Positions 1-5,626 of a DNA stretch of 6,148 nt are shown here, one piece after another. Numbering within the stretch: the stretch's first letter is position 1; each line of letters begins with the position of its first letter. The notes under the pieces are model-generated. The model made no database searches, was not told the origin of the DNA, and was given only the letters and a program-made list of their open reading frames with translations. Location of the stretch: the NCBI GenBank assembly GCA_029820875.1, contig JALGUK010000107.1, positions 1-6,148 of the forward strand. Direction: 5' to 3'. Source of the DNA: Candidatus Zipacnadia bacterium (GTDB lineage Bacteria > Armatimonadota > UBA5377 > JALGUK01). The position numbers were made by a program, and so were the translations under genes.

Positions 1-141
1 GACGTCGCCCTCAGGGACGGGCGGGTCTTTCTGGACGACATGTCGCTTGACGACCTGCGCGGCTGTACCGATGCGACTGTGCTTGCAGTTCCGGCGGGAC
101 CGCGCGGGATTGTGGAGGCGATAATGGGGAGGGTCAGATGA
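1..141 (+). CDS. C-terminal end of a radical-SAM/DUF512-type protein (partial)
   Basis: Frame 1 is open from the window edge to a TGA at 139-141 and encodes 46 residues. It contains the segment DGRVFLDDMSLDDL followed by a hydrophobic stretch (TVLAVPAGPRGIVEAIMG). From memory, this resembles the C-terminus of DUF512 proteins, where a 'VFLDD-T/S-L' motif is followed by a short strand and helix. These are PDZ plus radical-SAM-like proteins of unknown function, often encoded just before der. The stop overlaps the der start by four bases (ATGA), so translation of the two genes is probably coupled. Only the tail is visible, so the radical-SAM cysteines cannot be checked and the family call rests on the tail plus gene order. 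The codon pattern matches the genes downstream. Confidence 0.6.
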   Translation, partial: DVALRDGRVFLDDMSLDDLRGCTDATVLAVPAGPRGIVEAIMGRVR

Positions 142-1580
142 AAACTCCCATCGTTGCGATAATCGGCCGGGTCAATGTCGGCAAGTCCACGCTGTACAAC
201 AGGCTTGTCAGGCGCCGTGACGCCGTAGTGGAGCACACGCCCGGGATTACCCGCGACCGCCTCTACGGGACGGCGCACCATGAGGGGCGCTCCTTCACCG
301 TGGTTGATACCGGCGGGCTGGAGCCGCTCGAACAAGACGCCCTCTCCGCTCAGATACGTGACCAGGCGGAAGTCGCTCTGGAGGAGGCGGACGCCGTCAT
401 CTTCGTCGTGGACGCCCAGGAGGGACCGGTCAAATCCGACCACGAGATTGCCGACTTGGTCCGCCGCTCGGGCAAGCCCTACGTTTTGGCGGCGAACAAG
501 GCAGAGAGTCCGAATGTATCGGTGGAGGATTTCTTCGCATTGCGGCTCGGCGCCGCGAGCCCCATCTCGGCCATTCACGGCACCGGCGTGCCTGAGATGC
601 TGGATGAGCTGCTTGAGGTTCTCGCCGTGGAGGACGATAAGCCGGTCGAGGAGCCTGACCGCATACGCGTCGCTGTCGTCGGCCGCCCCAATGTCGGGAA
701 GTCGGCGCTCGTCAATGCGTTTCTCGGCCAGGAGCGGATGATAGTCAGTGAAATCCCGGGGACAACGCGGGATGCCGTGGACGTGCCGCTGGATTTCGGT
801 GATGAAAAGTTTCTCCTGGTGGATACCGCCGGCCTCAGGCGCAAGGCGCGCGTCAAGCGCAAGCTCGAATACTACAGTGTACTTCGCTCATTGCGGGCGA
901 TCGAGCGCGCCGACGTAGTGCTCCTGGTGGTGGACGCCAGCGAGGGGGTCACCGAGCAGGATGCGAAGATAGTCGGCTTCGCCCATGATGCTGGTCGGGC
1001 AGCGGTTATCGTCGCTAACAAGTGGGACCTGGTCCTTCGGACCGCAACGGTCCCCGGGGAGAACCCCCGAATCGACACAGACGATGGTCGGAAGACCCCG
1101 GGACGCCGCATCGAACGCATGATGATGAAAGACTTCGCGAGGCTCGTCCGGGCACGCTTGCCGTTTGTGGATTATGCTGATATCGTCTTCACATCCGCCA
1201 CCGAGGGCACGGGCGTGCCGGCTGTCTTGGAGCAGGCAGCCCTCGCTGCAAGCCAATACATGCTCCGGCTTCCGACGGCGAAGCTCAACCGATGGCTTCT
1301 TTCCACGACGACCGACCATCCTCCGCCAATTAGAAAGGGCAGGCAGCTCAAAATATACTATGCCACCCAGGTGGGGACAGGGCCGCCGACCATAGTGCTT
1401 TTTGTCAACGACCCGAAGCTGTGCCATTTCTCGTACGAGCGGTTTCTCATAAACTCCCTGCGCAAAACGTTTGGGTTTCAGGGTACTCCAATCCGCCTGT
1501 TTCTTCGCGAGCGTCCGCGCGAGGGACGCCCCCAGCGCACGGCGAAACGTAAGTCAAAGGCTCAAAAGCCGCAACCGTAG
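138..1580 (+). CDS. der: Ribosome-associated GTPase Der (EngA), double-Era-like
   Basis: Essential GTPase for maturation of the 50S ribosomal subunit in the cytoplasm. It has two tandem G domains and a KH-like domain. In GD1, G1 is GRVNVGKST (residues 10-18), G2 lies in TPGITRDR (34-41), G3 is DTGG (57-60) and G4 is NKAE (120-123). In GD2, G1 is GRPNVGKSA (182-190), G2 lies in TPGTTRD, G3 is DTAG (229-232), G4 is NKWD (294-297) and G5 is SAT (353-355). The KH-like domain runs from about 372 to 460, with a basic tail (RPQRTAKRKSK) after it. At 480 residues it is longer than the usual ~440-490 range's middle; much of the excess is an insertion at about 300-326. GD1 is atypical: Val replaces the P-loop Pro, and Glu replaces the guanine-contacting Asp of NKxD. 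The ATG start overlaps the upstream stop and has GGGGAGGG at 126-133. It heads towards plsY and gpsA in an apparent operon. The family identity is very secure. Confidence 0.97.
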   Translation: MKTPIVAIIGRVNVGKSTLYNRLVRRRDAVVEHTPGITRDRLYGTAHHEGRSFTVVDTGGLEPLEQDALSAQIRDQAEVALEEADAVIFVVDAQEGPVKSDHEIADLVRRSGKPYVLAANKAESPNVSVEDFFALRLGAASPISAIHGTGVPEMLDELLEVLAVEDDKPVEEPDRIRVAVVGRPNVGKSALVNAFLGQERMIVSEIPGTTRDAVDVPLDFGDEKFLLVDTAGLRRKARVKRKLEYYSVLRSLRAIERADVVLLVVDASEGVTEQDAKIVGFAHDAGRAAVIVANKWDLVLRTATVPGENPRIDTDDGRKTPGRRIERMMMKDFARLVRARLPFVDYADIVFTSATEGTGVPAVLEQAALAASQYMLRLPTAKLNRWLLSTTTDHPPPIRKGRQLKIYYATQVGTGPPTIVLFVNDPKLCHFSYERFLINSLRKTFGFQGTPIRLFLRERPREGRPQRTAKRKSKAQKPQP

Positions 1581-1585
1581 ACAGT

Positions 1586-1591
1586 GGAGGG
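1586..1591 (+). promoter_or_regulatory. Ribosome binding site for plsY
   Basis: GGAGGG lies 9 bases before the TTG at 1601. No ATG lies at a sensible place, and the conserved PlsY N-terminal membrane segment begins within a few residues of this TTG, so the site fixes the non-ATG start. Confidence 0.7.
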
Positions 1592-1600
1592 AATCGTCCA

Positions 1601-2263
1601 TTGGCGCCCGCAATCCTGGGATTCGTCGCCTCGTACCTTTTGGGCAGCATCCCCGTCGGACTCATTGTGGGGAAGCTGTGCCGTGGGATTGACATCCGCC
1701 AGTTCGGCAGCGGAAACATAGGCGCGAGCAATATACTCCGCACACTCGGCCCGCTCGCGGCCGCCATCGTCTTTCTGGGGGACACCGCCAAAGGTGTTGC
1801 AGCCGTGCTTATCTGCAAGGCGCTCCAGCTTCCGGACATCGGAATCGTGTTCGGCGGCTTGGTCTCAGTGGCAGGGCACAATTGGTCGGTTTTTCTCGGT
1901 TTCAGCGGCGGGCGCGGGGTGGCGACGACGCTCGGGGTGCTCATCGGGATGGACTGGCGGGTGGCGGCCATCAGCTTTGCCTCGTGGGCGGTGGTTGTGG
2001 GCGTCACGCGATACATTTCGGTCGCGTCGCTGTCGGCGGGCGTTGTCGCAGGCGTTACCATGACGGCCTTTGACTGGCAGCGGCCGCCCTTTGTCATTCT
2101 CACCTGGCTGATAATCGTTTTCATCTATTACAAGCATATCCCGAATTTGAAGAGGCTCAGGCGCGGGGAGGAGTTCAAAATCGGGCAGAGGGTGGGCATA
2201 TCAAAGCCGGTCCAGCCGGACCAGGCAAGTGCGGATGAACGAGACTCCGGGCAAGATACCTGA
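1601..2263 (+). CDS. plsY: Acyl-phosphate:glycerol-3-phosphate acyltransferase PlsY
   Basis: Integral inner-membrane enzyme that moves an acyl group from acyl-phosphate to sn-glycerol 3-phosphate, giving lysophosphatidate, the first committed step of phospholipid synthesis with PlsX. The protein is 220 residues with about five hydrophobic segments. The three family motifs are present. The first is GSIPVGLIVGK (15-25) followed by FGSGNIGASN (35-44). The second is GDTAKG (60-65) with GHNWSVFLGFSGGRGVAT (92-109). The third is the C-terminal HIPNLKRLRRGEE (179-191). Ser43 stands where Thr is common in GSGNxGaTN, and Arg105 replaces the usual Lys in GGKG; both are mild changes. The start is TTG, supported by GGAGGG and by the position of the first membrane helix. 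The gene sits 20 bases after der and just before gpsA, which makes its glycerol-3-phosphate substrate. The last ~25 residues are hydrophilic and charged, probably a cytoplasmic tail. Confidence 0.95.
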   Translation: MAPAILGFVASYLLGSIPVGLIVGKLCRGIDIRQFGSGNIGASNILRTLGPLAAAIVFLGDTAKGVAAVLICKALQLPDIGIVFGGLVSVAGHNWSVFLGFSGGRGVATTLGVLIGMDWRVAAISFASWAVVVGVTRYISVASLSAGVVAGVTMTAFDWQRPPFVILTWLIIVFIYYKHIPNLKRLRRGEEFKIGQRVGISKPVQPDQASADERDSGQDT

Positions 2264-2280
2264 TTCTATGAAGCCGTTGT

Positions 2281-2284
2281 GGAG
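2281..2284 (+). promoter_or_regulatory. Ribosome binding site deciding the gpsA start
   Basis: GGAG lies 9 bases before TTG 2294. The other in-frame candidate, GTG 2279, overlaps this motif and has no Shine-Dalgarno of its own, so TTG 2294 is preferred. The match is short, so this is a moderate call. Confidence 0.5.
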
Positions 2285-2293
2285 CGGTTTGCA

Positions 2294-3352
2294 TTGAGCG
2301 ATGACCAGGCGACAACCTACTATCTTACCGACATCGTCGTCGTCGGCGCCGGAAGCTGGGGAACCGCCCTGGCGCGGCTGCTGGCCGACAAAGGACACCG
2401 GGTGACGCTCTGGGGGCGGTCGCCGGAGCTGCTGCGTTCCATCGCCGCCCGGCGGGAGAACCGCAAGTACCTCCCCGGGGTGACTCTCCCACAGTCACTG
2501 CAGGTCCAGGAGGACCTCGAAACCGCCGTCGCAGGCAAGGAGCTGGTCGTGGTCGCCGTCCCATCCTGCGGGATGCGCGCGATTGCGACGCGGCTCGCAA
2601 CCTGCATCCCCCCTACTGCAGCCGTGGTCACGACAGCGAAGGGTCTCGAGGCCAAGACCGGTTTGAGAATGTCCGAGACACTGCTGGCGGAGCTGCCCGA
2701 CCGCTTCCGGCAACAGATAGCGGTGCTGTCAGGCCCCAACCTTGCACGCGAAGTCGCTGCCGGCGTACCGAGTACGTCTGTGGCGGCGGCTGCGGACCCG
2801 GAACTTGCCCGCCGCACTCAATTGTGTTTCTCAACCCCCCTGTTCAGGGTATATACAAATGAGGACATCGCAGGAGTCGAACTGGGCGGTGCGCTTAAGA
2901 ACATAATCGCCATCGGCGCAGGCGTAAACGACGGCCTGGGATTCGGCGATAATACGAAGGCAGCGCTGATGACACGGGGTCTTGTGGAAATGATCCGCCT
3001 TGGCACGGCCCTCGGTGCGAAGGCGACCACCTTTTTCGGGCTGTCGGGCGTCGGCGACCTGGTGGCGACCTGCGCCAGCCGCCACAGCCGTAACTGGACG
3101 GTTGGTTATCGCCTGGCGCAGGGAGAACGACTGGATGATATTGTGCGGAGTATGCCCATGATCGCGGAGGGAGTCCCGACCACCGAGGCGGCCGTCGGCA
3201 TTGCGAAGGCCCGAGGCATCGAGATGCCGATAGCCGATGAGGTCTATCACGTCCTGTTCGACGGCAAACCGCCGCAGGACGGGGTGCGGGACCTGATGAC
3301 GCGGGCCGTCAAGGGAGAAACATTCGACCCACATCCCGAAATCGCAATATGA
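2294..3352 (+). CDS. gpsA: NAD(P)-dependent glycerol-3-phosphate dehydrogenase GpsA
   Basis: Cytosolic enzyme reducing dihydroxyacetone phosphate to sn-glycerol 3-phosphate with NAD(P)H, supplying PlsY. With the TTG 2294 start it is 352 residues, slightly above the usual ~330. The extra is a short N-terminal lead before the Rossmann strand. Visible motifs are the nucleotide loop GAGSWG (18-23), LWGRSP (39-44), NRKYLPG (56-62), VAVPS (87-91), TTAKGLE (113-119), LSGPNLAREVA (145-155), and the catalytic-domain segments GGALKNIIAIGAGVNDGLG (198-216, catalytic Lys202) and GLSGVGDLVATCASRHSRN. The later EGVPTTEA segment is also present. The start is ambiguous: GTG 2279 would add five residues, but GGAG at 2281-2284 fits TTG 2294 better. 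The gap to plsY is 30 bases, so co-transcription with der and plsY is likely. No U-rich terminator is evident after the TGA. Confidence 0.96.
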   Translation: MSDDQATTYYLTDIVVVGAGSWGTALARLLADKGHRVTLWGRSPELLRSIAARRENRKYLPGVTLPQSLQVQEDLETAVAGKELVVVAVPSCGMRAIATRLATCIPPTAAVVTTAKGLEAKTGLRMSETLLAELPDRFRQQIAVLSGPNLAREVAAGVPSTSVAAAADPELARRTQLCFSTPLFRVYTNEDIAGVELGGALKNIIAIGAGVNDGLGFGDNTKAALMTRGLVEMIRLGTALGAKATTFFGLSGVGDLVATCASRHSRNWTVGYRLAQGERLDDIVRSMPMIAEGVPTTEAAVGIAKARGIEMPIADEVYHVLFDGKPPQDGVRDLMTRAVKGETFDPHPEIAI

Positions 3353-3449
3353 CGACGTTCTGCAGAGTCATCGTATTTCACGCCAGCGGACCGGCAGAAA
3401 AAAAGTGATAGCTGGAAGGAATCGCGGCGGCCATGACGAAATAAGTCAT
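3349..3449 (+). repeat. Two inverted repeats with identical arms ATGAC/GTCAT
   Basis: ATGAC 3349-3353 pairs with GTCAT 3367-3371 (13-base spacer; the first arm overlaps the gpsA stop). ATGAC 3433-3437 pairs with GTCAT 3445-3449 (7-base spacer). Both read ATGACG...GTCATC. The arms are short, so chance is possible. They could be weak RNA hairpins after gpsA or paired protein-binding sites in the HU leader. Confidence 0.3.
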
Positions 3450-3459
3450 CACGATGTGG

Positions 3460-3481
3460 AACGCTGAGTGTGTACAGCGTT
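3460..3481 (+). other. Perfect 7-bp hairpin in the gpsA-HU gap
   Basis: AACGCTG (3460-3466) is exactly complementary to CAGCGTT (3475-3481) around an 8-base loop. No U-run follows, so it is not a standard intrinsic terminator. It is the strongest fold in the 253-base gap. A further pair, TGGCCG 3503-3508 with CGGCCA 3538-3543, and the near-palindrome AGCGGAACCGCT (3562-3573) lie between it and the HU ribosome binding site. I recognise no riboswitch class and no convincing -35/-10 pair in this gap. It may be a structured HU leader or the 3' end of the gpsA transcript. Confidence 0.4.
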
Positions 3482-3590
3482 GGTGCGGTGCACACCCGCC
3501 AATGGCCGAATGGATAGGAGCTGCCTGGTGGAGTCTGCGGCCAGCGGGGGGACCATAAGTCAGCGGAACCGCTACACCCATTTTCCAGCG

Positions 3591-3600
3591 AAGGAGGTGA
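3591..3600 (+). promoter_or_regulatory. Perfect 10-base Shine-Dalgarno of the HU gene
   Basis: AAGGAGGTGA is the full complement of the usual 16S rRNA 3' tail (UCACCUCCUU). It lies 5 bases before TTG 3606. This fixes the HU start at that TTG and rules out the 46-residue upstream extension available from GTG 3468. Confidence 0.85.
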
Positions 3601-3605
3601 AGCAT

Positions 3606-3890
3606 TTGGCTCGCAAGGTCCTCAATAAGGCTGACTTGGTGGACGAGATTCGTAAGAACGCAGACTTGACGAAGGACAAGGCAGCAGAAGCATTGCAAGC
3701 CGTGTTGGATGCGATAACGACAGCCCTCAAGAAAAGGAACAAGGTACAGATTACAGGGTTCGGGACTTTTGAGACCCGTCGGCGCAAGGCGCGTAAGGGT
3801 CGGAACCCAAGTACAATGGCTGAGATAAAGATCCCGGCCAAGACTGTTCCCCACTTCAGGCCCGGCAAGGCGCTCCGCGACGCGATGTAA
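3606..3890 (+). CDS. hup: HU-family histone-like DNA-binding protein
   Basis: Small basic nucleoid protein that binds and bends DNA as a dimer with little sequence preference. At 94 residues it matches the ~90-residue HU norm. The N-terminal helical body holds NKADLVDEI (7-15) and DKAAEALQAVLDAI (24-37). The family signature GFGTFETRRRKARKGRNP (51-68) leads into the DNA-binding arm, with Arg66-Asn67-Pro68 at the arm tip where the intercalating proline sits. The C-terminal FRPGKALRDAM is the standard closing helix. The TTG start is chosen because the first residues (ARKVLNKADL) align with HU N-termini and a perfect Shine-Dalgarno lies 5 bases upstream. The reading frame upstream to 3468 has no HU-like content. 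It could be called HU-alpha, HU-beta or HBsu; IHF is less likely given its position and generic signature. A 253-base leader separates it from gpsA. tRNA-Pro follows 99 bases later and may share its transcript. Confidence 0.95.
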   Translation: MARKVLNKADLVDEIRKNADLTKDKAAEALQAVLDAITTALKKRNKVQITGFGTFETRRRKARKGRNPSTMAEIKIPAKTVPHFRPGKALRDAM

Positions 3891-3989
3891 TGGAGCCGAC
3901 AGCAGCGCGAGCTTGCACGAACTGTACCGGCGGTGTTTCGCCCCTTGTACCTGGTGGGCGGCCTGTCTTGGGTACATGGGTAGCAGGGT

Positions 3990-4067
3990 CGGGGCGTGGC
4001 GCAGCTTGGATAGCGCGTTTGACTGGGGGTCAAAAGGTCGCCGGTTCAAATCCGGCCGCCCCGACCA
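3990..4067 (+). tRNA. tRNA-Pro (anticodon GGG)
   Basis: A full cloverleaf can be drawn. The acceptor stem CGGGGCG (3990-3996) pairs perfectly with CGCCCCG (4057-4063). The D stem is GCGC/GCGC (3999-4002, 4013-4016) around a 10-base loop containing GG. The anticodon stem TTTGA/TCAAA (4018-4022, 4030-4034) encloses the loop CTGGGGG, with anticodon GGG at 4025-4027. The variable loop is AGGTC. The T stem GCCGG/CCGGC (4040-4044, 4052-4056) carries TTCAAAT. Discriminator A 4064 and an encoded CCA (4065-4067) follow. The C1-G72 pair and A73 agree with bacterial tRNA-Pro identity. It reads CCC and, by wobble, CCU. Confidence 0.95.
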
Positions 4068-4116
4068 GTGCATTATTAGCCTTGTGGTGCAAGCCGCCGC
4101 GGGCTGCGCAGAACAT

Positions 4117-4184
4117 AACCACAGGATGACGGCTGCGGCTGGCACTGCTGGTCGCGGGGGTTTTCATTCTGTGGTTTTTGTTTT
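4117..4184 (+). terminator. Branched intrinsic terminator after tRNA-Pro
   Basis: AACCACAGGATGA (4117-4129) pairs with TCATTCTGTGGTT (4164-4176) over 13 base pairs including one G-U, and is followed by TTTGTTTT (4177-4184). The 34-base loop can itself fold: CTGCGGC (4133-4139) pairs with GTCGCGG (4151-4157), using two wobbles. A stem followed at once by a U-rich tail is the mark of Rho-independent termination. It would end the HU/tRNA-Pro transcript 48 bases before the aminotransferase gene. The large loop is unusual. If a promoter lies between 4068 and 4116, it would instead act as an attenuator in the aminotransferase leader. Confidence 0.6.
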
Positions 4185-4232
4185 CGCCGGGCGACTGCTC
4201 TTTCGGCAGCCAACATTAGAAAGGGGAGACAC

Positions 4233-5504
4233 ATGAGCACCCACAATACCGACATCGCTGCAGAGACATTTCATCGTTATGAATCCTATGTCAATCCAGG
4301 CTGGGCGACGCTGGTTGCATTTATGGGGTTTGAATCGGTTGAAGACGAGGCCGAGGGCAGCTTGATTCGTGCGGCGGACGGGAAAGAATATATAGACTGC
4401 CTCGGGGGCCCCGGCGTATTCACTGCGGGACACCGGCACCCCAAAATAATCGAGGCCGTCGCCAGCCAGCTCCATCGGATGCCCCTCTCGAGCAAGATTC
4501 TCCTCAGTCCCCTCACCGCCAAAGCCGCCGAGCGTATTGCCAAGGCGACGCCGGGAGACTTGCAATTCACCTTCTTCGGCAACAGCGGGGCCGAAGCGGT
4601 CGAGGGGGCGCTCAAAGCGGCCCGAATGTACACAGGCAAGCCCGGCATCATCGCCGCCCATGGAGGTTTCCACGGCAAGACTTTCGGCGCTCTCTCCGCT
4701 TCCGGCCGCGACGTCTACCGCGTCCCGTTCGAGCCGTTGCTGCCGGGATTCAGGCATGTGGAGTTCGGTAACCCGGACGCTATAGCCGAAGCGATTGACG
4801 AAAACACCGCAGCGGTGATACTTGAACCAATCCAGTGCGAAAACGGTATCCGCGTGCCCCCGAACGGCTATCTCGCCGCTGTGCGGTCCATTTGTGATGA
4901 GGCCGGTGTACTGCTGATTCTGGACGAGGTCCAGACGGGGCTGGGCCGGACAGGGAAGATGTTCGCATGTAATCATGAGAATGTTGTGCCTGATATAATG
5001 TGCCTGGGGAAGGCGCTCGGGGGCGGTGTGATGCCCATCGGGGCGTTCGTCGGCACGCCCGAGGTCTGGACGATTTTCCGGGACAACCCCATCATCCATA
5101 CATCAACGTTCGGCGGCAATCCGTTGGCCAGCGCCGCCGCTCTCGCGGCGCTGGACGTGATAGAGGAAGAAGGCCTCGTCGAGCGATGCCGCACACTGGG
5201 GGAAATTCTGCTCGCGCAAGCCCGCCAGGTCGCAGACGCATTCCCCAATGTAGTCGTCGAGGCAAGGGGTAAGGGGCTGCTGGTGGGTGTCGAGATGGTG
5301 GATGCGGACGTCGGCGGGTTGGTCATAGCCGGGCTGGCCGAACGCGGGGTTATTTGCGCCTATACGCTCAATAATCCCAAGGTGCTGCGGTTTGAGCCGC
5401 CGGCTGTAATCACCGAGGAGCAAATCGAGAGGGCAATGGCCGCCCTGCATGATTCCATCGCGCGGGCTGTTGCGATTATCGGAGACGCAGGTCTGCAAGT
5501 CTAA
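4233..5504 (+). CDS. Class-III PLP-dependent aminotransferase, putrescine aminotransferase-like
   Basis: Fold-type I, ornithine/putrescine-class aminotransferase of 423 residues. Expected motifs are the N-terminal YVNPGW (19-24), IDCLGGPGVFTAGHRHP (54-70), cofactor-phosphate loop NSGAEA (117-122), GGFHGKT (144-150), ILEPIQ (196-201), LILDEVQTGLGRTGKMF (228-244; Asp231 contacts the pyridine nitrogen), Schiff-base Lys260 in CLGKALGGGVMPIGA, and HTSTFGGNPLA (289-299). The opening segment, the spacing, and the run from ILDEVQ through GGGVMPIGA closely recall E. coli putrescine aminotransferase (YgjG/PatA). That enzyme passes the amino group of putrescine or cadaverine to 2-oxoglutarate. The class is certain and the substrate is inferred; ornithine, acetylornithine or 4-aminobutyrate are alternatives. 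The usual EPIQGEGG reads EPIQCENG here. ATG 4233 has AAGGGGAG at 4221-4228. It stands alone between a terminator and a divergent-function gene, with no polyamine partner in view. Confidence 0.9.
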   Translation: MSTHNTDIAAETFHRYESYVNPGWATLVAFMGFESVEDEAEGSLIRAADGKEYIDCLGGPGVFTAGHRHPKIIEAVASQLHRMPLSSKILLSPLTAKAAERIAKATPGDLQFTFFGNSGAEAVEGALKAARMYTGKPGIIAAHGGFHGKTFGALSASGRDVYRVPFEPLLPGFRHVEFGNPDAIAEAIDENTAAVILEPIQCENGIRVPPNGYLAAVRSICDEAGVLLILDEVQTGLGRTGKMFACNHENVVPDIMCLGKALGGGVMPIGAFVGTPEVWTIFRDNPIIHTSTFGGNPLASAAALAALDVIEEEGLVERCRTLGEILLAQARQVADAFPNVVVEARGKGLLVGVEMVDADVGGLVIAGLAERGVICAYTLNNPKVLRFEPPAVITEEQIERAMAALHDSIARAVAIIGDAGLQV

Positions 5505-5612
5505 ACCCGGGCCGCATAAGGCTGTTGGTCGGAACAGGGGGCTGTGGGGCATGGGTTCAAATAGGAGGCCCTTGTATCGGGCCGCGATTCCAGGCTGCGC
5601 CGGCATGTGCCT

Positions 5613-5619
5613 GGAGGTG
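5613..5619 (+). promoter_or_regulatory. Ribosome binding site for the 5627 membrane protein
   Basis: GGAGGTG lies 7 bases before GTG 5627. This supports that start over the in-frame ATG 5678, whose upstream bases (CGCTCGCCGCGA) carry no Shine-Dalgarno. Confidence 0.6.
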
Positions 5620-5626
5620 GCCGTGA

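Noticed and set aside
1447..2124. 225-codon minus-strand open frame opposite plsY
   Set aside because: It is antisense to a certain PlsY coding region, and its low-complexity Thr/Pro/Ala/Ser-rich composition is the reverse-complement effect.
3390..3405. CCGGCAGAAAAAAAG as a minus-strand terminator
   Set aside because: On the minus strand the T-run comes before the GC-rich part, not after it, so the order is wrong for an intrinsic terminator.
3468..3605. 46-residue N-terminal extension of HU from GTG 3468
   Set aside because: The extension has no HU-like content, its start lies inside the 3460-3481 hairpin, and the perfect Shine-Dalgarno fits TTG 3606.
3945..3977. Possible promoter before tRNA-Pro (TTGTAC ... 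GGTACA)
   Set aside because: The spacing is about 20 bases and the -10 match is poor; the two words also form an inverted repeat, so no promoter is claimed.
3378..4145. 255-codon minus-strand open frame across HU and tRNA-Pro
   Set aside because: It runs antisense through a complete tRNA and a certain HU gene, and its translation has no coherent domain.
4130..4219. Hydrophobic peptide-like frame (LRLALLVAGVFILWFLFS) between tRNA-Pro and the aminotransferase
   Set aside because: It follows a TGA directly, has no ATG, GTG or TTG before the hydrophobic part and no ribosome binding site, and overlaps the terminator stem.
4164..5099. 311-codon minus-strand open frame opposite the aminotransferase
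   Set aside because: It is antisense to a gene with a full set of family motifs, has no recognisable domain, and is the kind of shadow frame common in GC-rich DNA.
5550..5590. tRNA-like fragment (GGGTTCAAATAGG) after the aminotransferase
   Set aside because: The flanks do not form a T stem or an acceptor stem; only the loop-like word matches.
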